Positions 36,727 through 46,994 of a stretch of DNA of 64,000 nt are shown piece by piece; position 1 is the first letter of the stretch; the number at the start of each line of letters is the position of its first letter. Source of the stretch: Ulva prolifera (Eukaryota > Chlorophyta > Ulvophyceae > Ulvales > Ulvaceae); the NCBI GenBank assembly GCA_023078555.1, contig CM041200.1:5484936-5548935 (forward strand), in the 5' to 3' direction. Position numbers and translations under genes: made by a program. The notes beneath the pieces were generated by a model, which worked only from the letters and a program-made list of their open reading frames with translations, searched no databases and was not told the origin of the DNA.

Positions 36727-38338
36727 TTGAGCATCACAGGGACTGATGATCAAACCGGTAACAGATACTGTCGCACTGGACGTCAACATGAAAGCCGGCA
36801 CTGTCACACAGCTGCGATCTACTCAAAAGTCTACACGGGTAACAGCATAGCGCTGCCTGTGACAACTATTCCCTCCAGATCTGAAGTTCGGTCTGTGTCG
36901 ATAGTTCCATGCTGCAAGTACGCGGGGTATTTTTCTACCGAACATGTCCCACAAAAGTGGCGATGGGACGTGCAGCGAAGTAACGCCAGCACGTTGTGAC
37001 CGGGAAGTCTTCATTCGCCTCCTATGCAGCGTGTCGCAGAGGTCGATACCGTTGACATGACAACGCCTAACATGACTTTCTGGTGTGAAGGGTGGCATGT
37101 ACAGGTACGTTCTGTTGAACCGATCTCTCTGTGGAGCGGCGTGAGAGACACGCTTGCAAAAGTACAAGACCGCCTGCGGACATGCCTTCAGCGTACTCGT
37201 GCAGAACCCTCACAGGTGCGTTGAGGCTGCCATGCTTCAGATTTCGACATGAAAGATGCCAGGAAGTATGAACTTCAAATGTTATCGGAGCGCATTCGCG
37301 GCTGCCATACGGGGGATGTCCAACGATGCATGGTTCATGAAATATTCTAGATTTATCAGCTAGCATGTGTCATGTACCATGCATTCTGTCACGAGCCAGT
37401 GCGCCATGTGCATGTGACAGCCTTCTTTGTATCGGTATCTCACAAATGAACACGCTCTAGAGTATGTTGGCAAGAATATTTCGACTTCTCGGACCGATCT
37501 GGACATGGTGATTTGGCCCCATCACAGCTGAAGTGACGAGGGTTCAGGATTCAACATAGTTGACGATGCCATCTTTCAGGGAATTGGTATGAAGAACGCC
37601 TGGCTGACGCGCCACAACTTGGCGGACCTGAATCTGCTGTGAAAGTCGGCCAAGATTTCTCTGTACGTCAGCAGGAACCTGACACATTCAGAACACAAAC
37701 AGTGGATATCTCAACGAGCAACAGCCCATACAAAGCGGCGGACACGATCAGATCATGCATCACAACGAAACAGGACATGGAAGGACATTTGGTCAACATA
37801 CAACCTCCTGTTCAGAAGATTAAAATGGTCAATCAACACAATTTGCGCGAAGTGTTCAAGGCTCATAGAGTGGTTGACAGGCCTGTCAAAGGTTTCGGAG
37901 CTTTGCTGCCTGCACCGGACATGTCAGAAGTGCCAGAAGCTTTGACAACAAATCAGGTGCAATTCCGTGTGCAATATTATACAGTTCATAGTGCAGCTGA
38001 TTGGATTATTCGCGATTGCTTCTAGCATGCAGCACTTCTATGACAAGCTGCCTAACAAGGCGATCCGAGCCAGGTCAGGAGACTTTCAGCAGCCCACCAG
38101 CAGACATTGTTCAGCAGGAAGGCTGTTCAAAGATTCGCATACGATTCAAGAGAGTCCAGCTATGCCGTCCGGGCGAAGTGGGCTCCGTGGTGAACTGACT
38201 CGCCATCCCGGTGAGGCTGGAAGCATGTATGGAGTGTCTACATTTGTCGATGAGTATGCAACATGGGGAGCACAGCTACTTGGAAAAACTCGAGGTGATG
38301 TAGACGCAAAGAGGTTGACACAACATTTCAATGCTTAG
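36727..38338 (+). CDS. Probable ciliary microtubule inner protein (CFAP107-like motif), 5' end unresolved
   Basis: Three exons are supported: one ending at 36838, then 37580-37956 and 38033-38338, all in phase. Across the first junction they read YSKVYTGNWYEERLAD. This resembles the KYSTKVLTGNWMEER start of CFAP107, one of several small axonemal microtubule inner proteins with a GNWxEER motif. The remaining 225 residues are basic and rich in Pro, Ser and Thr, lack a clear globular fold and contain short aromatic repeats (HFYDKLPNKA, MYGVSTFVDEYATWG), as in proteins that thread along the tubulin lattice. No ATG is found in frame upstream of 36838, so the first exon or exons are missing and the listed start is only the beginning of the open frame. 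The ciliary call is inference; the gene itself is well supported by splice phase. Confidence 0.5.
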
Positions 38339-38498
38339 AAGCAAGAGCACCGATAGGAATGGGATTGAAGGTTTACATGCGGTGGCCTGGATGATGTACC
38401 ATCAATATCATGCTTTCACCTTTTCATTTCCTTCATAATTCCCGCAATGCAAGCTGCCCGGCTGTGCATAGGCAAGCCTTGCTAAACAGGCTGTCATA

Positions 38499-40988
38499 TC
38501 AACACGTGGAGCATAGGCGTGATGACTCACTGAGAGAAAACTTGAGCAATTCTTTCTTCACGTATCGTGTAGCCGCATTTTGACTTTCGTCTGTAAAGAT
38601 GAGGCTGTGCTGCTCCATCACATCGCTGGAGAATCGCTGTGCATCACACCCTTTGATTGGGTGCGATGCTGTTGCAATGCATGCTGACAAAGCAGTTGCT
38701 GCAGCATCAGCACTTGATTCGAGTGCTTCCTTGGGCAGAGCACCCTTGAATGCAAAACATTCGAACGCTTTCTTCATCAACTTTCTGGAGAAAGTAGCCC
38801 GCCTTGTCGCTGCCGCAGCTTCACTGCGCCATGGGATTTTGTCTTGCGTGAAACTTGGACTCATCCTGCAACACAAATTGAGTTAGTGAATTACACATCA
38901 TGCGGCCACATGTTTGCACTTTAGAACATGTCGCTGCTGTATGCCTGACCAGCTGCATCTGTCAAACCAACATTGTCACAGGCCGACAACTGAAATTGGG
39001 TCGACATCGACATCAATGACTTATCGAGGACATGCTGGAACAACGTGTCAGCAAAACGGATACAGAAACAGGCGCAAAGCTCACACCTTGCCTGGGCCGC
39101 AGTACAGGTGCTGTCTCGTAGGGATCTTGCAGAACCTTGACAGGCATCATCGCATGCTGTTTTATCCAAAGATGCAGGGTGCCACGGCCTGACCATCTTG
39201 ATATGACATCCTGGCTGCAAATGCATGGAGTTGAGTAGCTTGCCCATTAAGCCCCAAATAGGCCAACAACTGTTGAACAAAGTGAATGGGTCCATCTGTC
39301 TCGTATGCAAAGCGGCTACCTGGCCCAGTAGCTCACCTCATCAGCATCATGTTGACGCCGCCTCTTGATGATGTCCTGTCCTACTCCTTCATTTGATGAA
39401 GAGTGAGCAGACGCATTGGGAGCACCGGACTTGGGTGCCATGACGAGGGAGGTGTGCATCATCGTCACTGCATTTGGGCAGCCAGTGCTACCTGCTGCAT
39501 GTTCCATTGCATCCCCTTTGTACAGTAACCTTTTCGCAGCCGTTGCCGTACATGCCGATCTCATATATGAATCTTGCGGTCCAGGGCTGGCATGTGGAAC
39601 AAACACGCCGCGCTTGCAGGGATTTTCGGATGGCAGCCACGCTCCTTGTACCTGTGGAGCTGGATGCCTGGGACCAGAGCGTGAGTTTGCAGTTGCACAC
39701 GTGCCTGGGATGGCGGGTCGCGGGGCAGCGTAGGTAGACATTGGAACGGTATCGCATGGGGGGGCATCTGCTGCTGTTGTACAGGTGCTGGAATGGCTTA
39801 TGCGGTGCGCAAGTAAAGTGCTGCGGCCGGCATTGCTAGCGCTTGCCTGCACTTGTGGGTGCTGCGTCTTCTGCGGCATGGTTCTAGGGTGTCGCTTGGC
39901 CCGGAAAAACGCTGTGCGGGCGCTTGCAGCGCTGCTGTGTTGATGCACAGACTTGGAGCTTGCTTGTGCCTGACTTGAGTTGACAGGTCTGCGATGGCGC
40001 ACACGTGGTCGTTGCTGCCTGTCCAGGTCGAGCCTGCGATGCCTGTCTCGCAACGCATGGAGGCAGGAGACTGCACGCTTCATGGATGCTTCGCACAAGA
40101 TGCCCATCTGAATGTCGACACGTAATGATTCCTTTTGTGAAGCAGGGCCGGGGCTACCAACGGAAGCATTTTGTCTGGTGCTTGCATTTCGAGCGGCAGG
40201 GCCTGAAGATATCGGACGGCGCGGCGTGTCCGTAAGAGATACTGATGCCACGGTGTATGGTCTCGTCCTGGTGAGCGATGGGCCGTCGCCCGACGAGTCT
40301 GAGGCTTGAACTTGGTTGGCCCGCCGTGTGCCTTCGCGTGCCTGCCGGTCGGAAGCAGCGCCATCGATACCATCACATCTTGAGCAGCACCAACAGCTCG
40401 CGGGACTGCGATTCAATCCGGCACACTCTCGGTGATATACGTCACCGCACGAGTTGCATCGGACTTCGCTGGTCTCGGTGTTGCACACTGCAGCGACAAC
40501 TCGAGCGTATTTAGCCGAACAAGACCTTCACATTCGCTATCATTATGTACACGGAATATGGCTTTGTTTGATTGGAACATGAGAAACATTGCGCGACAGG
40601 CCAAGACACCTGCAGTATGCAGCGTCATGCCAGAAGTTGAATTCGCACCTTGGCACAAGTCCAATGGTAGGTTTGCAATTGCTTCTTCTTCTGTTATGTA
40701 GTTTTGGAGCTTTGTCTGCGGGCGGATGGTGAACACCGCTTTCTCCAGCGATCGTTCTTGAATGGAACGAAGCATCTCTTGAGGATCGGCTTCCACCACA
40801 CACGCGGACAGAAGATGAACACTGACACATTGAACATCAGCATTGCAAAGGGGGCATCGACTACATGTAGAGAACCACTGTGCAGCGCAGTCCGGGCACA
40901 AGGCATGGCCAGCGCTACAGCCTGCGGTTGCCAACAGGTCTCTGGTGGTCTGAGCACAGGCCGGGCATACAAAAGTCTGATCACCCAT
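38499..40988 (-). CDS. RING and PHD finger protein (PHRF1-like architecture)
   Basis: Four exons, 40988-40649, 40487-39337, 39214-39087 and 38865-38499, join in phase to give 661 residues. Residues about 8-52 are a RING finger (CPAC, then C-x-H in CSAGHALCPDC, closing SRCPLC), typical of E3 ubiquitin ligases. Across the first intron the reading LCQVCNTE, RCNSCGDVYHREC, WCCSRC builds a PHD finger (about 111-152) of the kind that binds histone H3 tails. A long linker rich in Ser, Ala, Arg, Pro and His follows. The C-terminal exon is a helical, Ala/Lys-rich region (RRATFSRKLMKKAFECF) at the place where PHRF1 proteins carry an RNA polymerase II-binding SRI domain; I cannot confirm that it is one. 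The likely role is a chromatin-linked ubiquitin ligase. It is head-to-head with the GNAT gene. Confidence 0.8.
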
Positions 40989-41515
40989 GGTTGCGATACA
41001 ACACTGGCTGCAGCACTTCTAGCGGTGCAGTCGCCAACACAAACTGTGCCAAAAGCCCATGAAGCCGTTCCCAGCGCAGAGACACTCAGCATCAGTGCAA
41101 ACAACCGGCGGAGAGCTGGCGAGGCTGTATTGAAGATGGTCGTAGTCCCATGTTCTGTTTGCCAGCGCTGGCGTTTCCCGACGCGTGACCACGTGGCAGA
41201 CCACAGCGACTTTGCATGGGTTATCGCAATTAGGTGATGTGCATCCTGCACCGCTGTCATGTCTGGAAGCTTGCCGGAGCGGTGGTTTTGTGCGCAGTGA
41301 GCACGCACGCTTGGGGGTGAGCGAAGTGTAGCTGGTGACGATCGCGGTCCGAACAAGCCGCACTAGCGTCAGAGCTATATCTGGTTGAGTGGACAATTGC
41401 AGTGCTGCTCACCCGCCTCAGCCCCTAAACACGGCCCCTTGGTAAATGAGACCTGCCCGTGCTCGGTCCCAAACGCACGCAACTCAGACAGACAGCTCGT
41501 TAGTATTCGGTGTAT
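40989..41515. promoter_or_regulatory. Shared 527 bp spacer of a divergent gene pair
   Basis: The start codons of the RING-PHD gene (40988, minus) and the GNAT gene (41516, plus) diverge across this stretch, so both promoters should lie here. Open frames inside it mirror each other on the two strands and are not credible genes. No specific motif was recognised. Confidence 0.35.
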
Positions 41516-42706
41516 ATGAGTGTCTGCAGCGCTGTGTCATTTGCTGCTGTACATGCGCGTCGGGATCACTTGGGACGAGCATTTCCAGCTCACCAGAGGT
41601 CTTCTTTTGCACAACTGCCATCTCTGCATCACCAAGCACAAGGTAAAGTACATACTGTTAAATGCTTATCCTCAAACGAGAAAGAGCTTATCTCTATAAA
41701 GCAAATCTCAGAGCAAGAAATAGATGCCACGGTGTGTCCAACACTGCCGAAATTCAGGCATGCCATTGCGCATACAACAGGGTAACAAGCACATCAGGGG
41801 CCACAGGGCTCTCTGCAGTGCGTCCACTCGATCTCGTGGTCAATAGGCTGCCCCATTCGACAATCGCCTCTCATGCAGGCAGACTTGTTAGCAACAGCCT
41901 TCAGTGAAGCCATTGGAAGGATAAATTACAAGAGGTTTTTGGAAAAAGAGATCAAGCAATATCTCCGGGTCAGTACGACCGAATTATCCAAGGACTGTGT
42001 CATTTTTGTTGCAGAAGCGAAACAACCGGGTGTGTGTGCCCGGCAGCAGCATGATCACAGTACTGCTACATGCGGTATCACCTCCACTCAACGGAACTGC
42101 ATTGCAGCTCAGTTGAGGCCATGCATTTTCCGCCATGAATCAGCCTGTACCGCGTCCTTGGCTCACTGGCTGCCTCTTTGAACAGGGTCCGAGGTTGCCC
42201 AGATTGTCGGCACTGGGATGGTGTCTTTCAACGTCAAGTCACGGGGCCAGTTCCTGACATGCACTCCACCTGCCAGCGCCCTCTTCCTCACAAACATGGC
42301 TGTTTCAAAAGACCATCAGCGAAAAGGCATTGCATCACAACTGCTGAAGGCGTGTGAGGACTACTGCCGATTGCACCGCCCCGAAAGGATCATGTGCCTG
42401 CAAGTACGATGGAAAGATGCTCCGGCGCGAAATTTGTACAGGTACGTGTGCAGTGCTTTGTGGCAGCATTCACCGCTTTCATGTGTTTGATGGATATTCA
42501 ACTTTGCCGCAAGCTGAGCAAGTGTGTTTGTGTGTGCATGTAGAAAGTTCAACTACCAGACAATGAAACGCGACTGGCAAGTGGTCAGCTTGTTCAAAGA
42601 TCCACAAGAGCTGCTCGCAAAAGACCTCAGATCCTCAGAAAGCAGGCCGTGGGAGCAACATAGTAGGGAAGATGACCACCAAGAGCTATTGCTTCTTGAA
42701 GAATGA
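41516..42706 (+). CDS. GNAT-family N-acetyltransferase, probably organelle-targeted
   Basis: GNAT enzymes move an acetyl group from acetyl-CoA to an amine of a protein or small molecule. Five exons, 41516-41642, 41798-41838, 41879-42029, 42186-42441 and 42544-42706, join in phase to give 245 residues. The first 42 residues are rich in Ser, Ala, His and Arg with no cluster of acids, like a plastid transit peptide. The domain begins VRPLDLVADLLATAFSEA and continues with GTGMVSFNV and LFLTNMAVS. The acetyl-CoA loop is KDHQRKGIASQLL, and it ends near ARNLYRKFNYQ, the usual motif B end. The closest plant relatives by feel are the plastid GNATs, but I cannot pick one. The 41 bp second exon is supported by phase on both sides and by its VRPLDL reading. 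The last 21 bases overlap the end of RNASEH2B on the other strand. Confidence 0.8.
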
Positions 42707-44224
42707 TGCAATCTTGGCAGAGCCTTTCGCAACTTTGGAGAAAGCTGCTACTCTAGAGGCCTCGCGTGATATCGCAGCTTTCTGTTTGCTGGACAGCTCA
42801 GCTCCCTTCTCAACCTGCGCAAAATGTCAAGAAGTGAGAGCGTCAGCCTCCATCTCTCAGTAGGCTGGCCTCATGTGTTTATGATGACCTAAACACACCT
42901 TTGCCAACTTTTCTGGCAGCCGGGGTTGATAGTCTGAAGCCCCACGCTTCTGCGAGCGCAGAGAGGTTGTCGCCAGTCCCAGGCTCTGTATGAGATGAGT
43001 TTCCCACTCCAGCTGTAGACATTCTGTCGTCATTGTTGCAGCGTAAAGCATATCAGAATCTAGGTCTTGCGAAATCACACTGGGGCAGTTGGTCTCCAGT
43101 GCCCGAAGCGTCTGCTCTGTCTTACAGTGCAGCCATGCAATAATACGGACAAAGCTGAACCTACATCAGCACAGTGGCACACACTGACAGCACTTGCACC
43201 TGATTTGCTCGCGCACATGTTGAATCCGCCTTCATTTGCTCAGTCAACCCTCCACGATACCAGATCATACAACTCCATTCCACAGCATGGCAGAAATGGC
43301 AAGTGGCGTGCCTATAGTATACTTGCCCATCAACAGACTTTGTGTCGCAGACATTCGAAAGCTGCGAGGCTTCCATGGCGTGGCGGATGAATTGGCATGA
43401 CGGAGCAACTTGGCTAGCAAAAAGCTCTTCAATATCACAAAAATGTTGTTCACAGAATGCCTGTACACACAATGCACCTGATCGCCAGGATACATTCATC
43501 CTGCAAGCTGCAACTTGCTACGGGCACAACATCTACTTTCTGCCAGCAGTGGGGCGCTTGCCATACCGTATCGGGGCATTTCGGAAAACTGGGTATCAGG
43601 AAGAGGAGTGGGTCAGCAGGGGTGATCATATGCAGGGATCCATCTGCATTCAAAATCTTGCTTTCATATCGAGCTGATATCATGATGGTCTTCTGTTGGG
43701 ATGGGTACTTGATCATCAAGACGTGTGGTCGCATGACACCATACATGCAGGACCGTGGCCCTTGACCGCCTGCGGGCCAGTTGTGAGGATCATACCTCCC
43801 ACCACGCAGCTCCCTGCCAGCCATGCGGCTCGATTGGGCCTGTGATTACAGCTCTGCACAAACAGAGCGCGCTCCCCATTCGTTTCTTCATGCAACATCC
43901 CAAGCAAGATTGGACCTGCATGCACATTTCGATTTACCATCAGCAGTACACCGCAGTACCAAACATGTCAAGCGGCCAACATGCTTGGCAACAGCAAAAT
44001 TCGTGACATGAACTGACATGAAGCACCTGTGCGACTGTTTGGCACCTTGAACAACTCCCCCGTGCAGCCCTGCAGGCGCCCTGTGCACAAATATGATCCT
44101 TTATCAGGCGAACCAAGCGATCGACAGATTTCGTACAGTCACAGACAGTTTTTTTTTGGTCACAACACTTAGAATGCGTACCTGCGTTGCCGACGAAACA
44201 CGCGATAACATGATCAGATTTCAT
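42686..44224 (-). CDS. RNASEH2B: Ribonuclease H2 subunit B
   Basis: RNASEH2B is a structural subunit of the RNase H2 trimer, which removes ribonucleotides and RNA-DNA hybrids; its C-terminal PIP box brings the enzyme to PCNA. Seven exons, 44224-44182, 44080-44027, 43915-43796, 43643-43537, 43460-43312, 43160-42899 and 42814-42686, join in phase to give 287 residues. Family blocks are GELFKVPNSRTG near the start, then AAWLAGSCVVGDGSLHMITPADPLLFLIP and, after splicing, VCDTKSVDGQVYYR followed by WLHCKTEQTLRAL. The C-terminus ends AKIASFFKKQ, a degenerate PIP box with the two aromatic residues. Intron 5 is GC-AG. The short intron between exons 4 and 5 (76 bp) is the least certain junction. It is divergent from CreA and overlaps the GNAT gene at its 3' end. 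Confidence 0.86.
43161..43311 (-). other. GC-AG intron 5 of RNASEH2B
   Basis: The exon ends GTATACTATAG and the intron begins GCACGCCACT; the acceptor is TGATGTAG before GTTCAGC. Splicing rebuilds an Arg codon and gives YYRFSFVRIIAWLHCK, which lines up with the conserved YYK/R...LAWL stretch of RNASEH2B proteins. Confidence 0.8.
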
Positions 44225-44573
44225 AATGCACCGGACGAACTCCCGGTGTCCACTGCTGAAGGGAACAACCTCAAAAGAAAATAAGGAAAGAACACGAATG
44301 ACTGTTGATCGAGGCAGGCATAATGCTTATGCAGATAGCGCCTGGCCAGCGGAGCCGTGCCGCAGGAATTGAATTTCTTCAGACGCGTACATGGACCGAG
44401 TCAGCCCGCAATGCTTACGCAAGATTTCGGTGGCAGGGATGCACCGCACTTTGTTGAGATTCCGCCCTGGAAGGTTTGAGAAGAGCATCTTCAGTTTAAT
44501 TGCGACTGTACTCGACCTGAGGGGCGCATTGCGCTGTAGTTGCTTACTCAATGCTTGTCTTTCAACTCTAGTC
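44225..44573. promoter_or_regulatory. Shared 349 bp spacer of a divergent gene pair
   Basis: RNASEH2B (start 44224, minus) and CreA (start 44574, plus) diverge from this short stretch, which must hold both promoters unless upstream exons exist. A longer plus-strand frame begins at 44391 but adds a Cys/Arg-rich leader with no support. Confidence 0.35.
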
Positions 44574-46250
44574 ATGAGCTCACGATTGCGACTTGGACAT
44601 GGCCTGCAGCCCAAGAGCTTTTCCCCGACTCCGAAACACATTTATATGCCAACTGTTTGCACAGCAGCTGGGAGGCGTTCTCGCGCCAGCTTACGGGAGC
44701 CAACTTGCCGGGCCTCGCCAGAGTCTAAGGGGCCGTTGAGACTGATCCAATCTGCAGCCATAGCAGGTGCTGCAGCATTCATTCTAGCAGCAGGTGTGAT
44801 CCTGTACTTCTGGACCGACGGTCCTGAGGATATCAGACGGTGCATGATGCCATTCCAGACCTGCAGCTCTGAGGTGCTCGTCATAGACGACATTGCCTGC
44901 GTGAACTCTTTATGTGTGCTGTGTCGAGCTCACCCAAACGTTGATGCATACTCGCATTGTGCGATTTTTGGCTTCAGGGTGCACCAGGTTGCTGAATTGT
45001 GGTACAGGTCGCAGTGATGCTGCCATAGACAAAGTGGGGAGCTTCGGTGCCAGCGGATTTGTTTTCAAGGATACCGTTGATGTCATCTCGATTGAGGACA
45101 CCGAGGTGCGCAGCTAATGCCAGCCCATCAGTCACCGCTGATTGCTTACCCACTCTGCCAATGCGTGCTTGAACACGTGCAAACACCACTGTGAGGTTGC
45201 ATGGGGTCACCAGCAAGTCTGATGCACAGCCCGGCAGTGCATATTTAATGGCCCGCTTGCATAGATGCAGTAATTGCTTTGAATCAGGCTGCCGGACACG
45301 GGCACAGCACGATGTTCCACCATAACTAGATCTTCACTCTGTCCAGTGACATTGCAGATCCCTGGTGTTGTGGTGTACATCTCAGAGATGCAGCGATCCT
45401 TTTCAGACAAGCTTGCCAACAATTTCTTCAATGATCCATCACAGGTGCGATACACTCTGTTCCATATACCAGGCTTGGACCAGCCGCGTTTGCGCCTGAC
45501 GCCCGCTCAGATCGGTAGTACTTTACTCGGCTAGATTCGTCCGAGCCTGGATGTGCCAGGATCCTAATAAACACCTTTGCGCTGCACCTTTTACGCTGCT
45601 TGCAGTCTCTGAGTGGATTCTGTTGCTTGCATAACCTATGCACGCATAACCTATGCCCACATAACCTATGCGGTAAAATCATGTTAATGATCTGAAGCTG
45701 CCCCTCCCACAAAGCCATAATCAGTCAAGAAAATGCATGCATACCAAGTTGTCAATCAGGGCAACAATCAGGATTCTGAAATGCTCTTGGTCATGCAGGC
45801 ATCGCTTGCATGTGTGTCAATCGGTGGGGTCCCCGAGATTGACCCTGCAAACTTCAAGTCCAAGGATGGCAAAGAGTTGATATCGCAAGGCCGCAACATG
45901 AGCTTCTTCCAACAGAAGACACTGCGTGTACGAAGGCTGTATGACTCTAACAGACAGGTCATGGTATATATTGCATACTCCACGCGGCTGACAAGCGCCT
46001 CAGATGAGGGTGGGGCCAGCACTGGCCGATATAAGTGCGATTGTCATCTGCTTGCCGCCTGGTTGATCTCGCATGGTTGCCTGCTTATCAGCCATATGTC
46101 CCATGCAAATGTGCACATGGACAAGCATGCTACAGAATGCAACGAAGAAGTTCACTGCCATAAGTCAGTCGTGTTTACAGGACATCGGCGTGCGCTGTCC
46201 CGGTCAAACTGGCACCCCCTCCTCCACCACCACCAGCGCCAGCCCAGTGA
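44574..46250 (+). CDS. CreA family protein, plant type, plastid-targeted
   Basis: CreA is a widespread bacterial protein of unknown biochemical role; plants keep a plastid homologue. It is unrelated to the fungal regulator of the same name. Five exons, 44574-44820, 44978-45105, 45358-45444, 45799-46034 and 46181-46250, join in phase to give 255 residues. The first 60 residues are rich in Arg, Ser and Pro, like a transit peptide, and a hydrophobic helix follows (AAIAGAAAFILAAGVILYFW, about 62-81). The domain reads VGSFGASGFVFKDTVDV, then GVVVYISEMQRSFSDKL and FFNDPSQASLACV. It ends KTLRVRRLYD, YIAYSTRLTSASDEGG and, across the last intron, GRYKTSACAVP. A short poly-Pro end (seven Pro) precedes the stop. 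The match to plant homologues is strong throughout. Confidence 0.87.
45629..45673. repeat. Three 15 bp tandem repeats with internal palindrome
   Basis: Three near-identical units of GCATAACCTATGC plus two bases lie in the CreA intron between exons 3 and 4. Each unit is itself a short inverted repeat, GCATA and TATGC separated by three bases. Confidence 0.85.
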
Positions 46251-46608
46251 AGGTGTTACCTGCACATGCTGTCCGCTGTCCATGGAGATTACTCCTGACC
46301 CATAGAGCGAGCCTTTAGCCAGTACACACACGTCCACGGATGGCCCTGAAGTTTCTGACATTGTAATTCCCAGAAAGGACGCATCAGTGTGGTGTTGCGC
46401 ATGACTCATCGTCAACAGCCTGTCTAGCCGAGGAACGAGCGAATGCGCGGCGTGAGCCGCGCGTTTGCGAGGAGCCCCTCACTCCGCGCACCAAAAAAGA
46501 GTGCACCTGACACCCCGGGCAAATTGAAAAGTCAGAGCGGGTACTCCTATGTGAAATTTAGAGTGGCCCTGACAGCCCGGGACAAACATAAATATTTTGT
46601 ACATCACT

Positions 46609-46638
<30 letters not shown>
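46609..46638 (+). repeat. G30 homopolymer
   Basis: An uninterrupted run of about 30 G. On the minus strand it follows 7 bases after the last recognisable base of the CSP41-like coding sequence. Length is uncertain, and the tract is a likely place for an assembly join. Confidence 0.92.
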
Positions 46639-46639
<1 letters not shown>

Positions 46640-46645
46640 TGGCAC

Positions 46646-46994
46646 AGGCTCGCCACCGTTGAAGCCGGTGACGCCATAGTCCTTGCCGAGCAGGCGCTTC
46701 GCGAGGTTGAGGCTGAGGACAGCGAGGCCGGCCTTCTTCGTGTTCACGATCAGCACGCACTCCGCTCGCACGACGCACGTGCGGCTGCGCAGCTTACTGG
46801 CTGTATGCCAGTAATTATGTTTCGTTAGACGTCTATGTCTGGCTTTCATCGTGCTGCACGCATGGGCAGTTGTTGGCCACTTGCTTGGGCATGCGAGGCC
46901 CTCGCGCCGGAGCCTCACCTTGCATCGCCGGCCGGGCTTCAATTTCTAGGGCTCGGTCCTGGCACGGTGCTTTTGGCTGGGTGGCGGCGGGCAT
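46646..46994 (-). pseudogene. 5' fragment of a CSP41-like plastid RNA-binding protein, cut off at a G tract
   Basis: CSP41 proteins are plastid RNA-binding proteins derived from an NAD(P)-binding Rossmann fold. Two exons, 46994-46919 and 46800-46646, join in phase: a 30-residue leader rich in Ala, Pro and Arg, then ASKLRSRTCVVRA and the first Rossmann segment, CVLIVNTKKAGLAVLSLNLAKRLLG followed by YGVTGFNGGEP. The wording VNT-x-x-x-G and LAKxLL is what I recall for CSP41 and its algal relatives; the usual GGH is altered to KKAG. A GT donor follows directly, then a poly-G/C tract, and no further exon is visible before the CreA stop 400 bp away. It is either a truncated gene, or a real gene whose remainder was lost or misplaced in assembly. 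Higher GC content than its neighbours is also notable. Confidence 0.5.

Noticed and set aside
40704-41237. Plus-strand frame of 177 codons
   Set aside because: It is antisense to the RING exon and its promoter; composition is not protein-like and no family matches.
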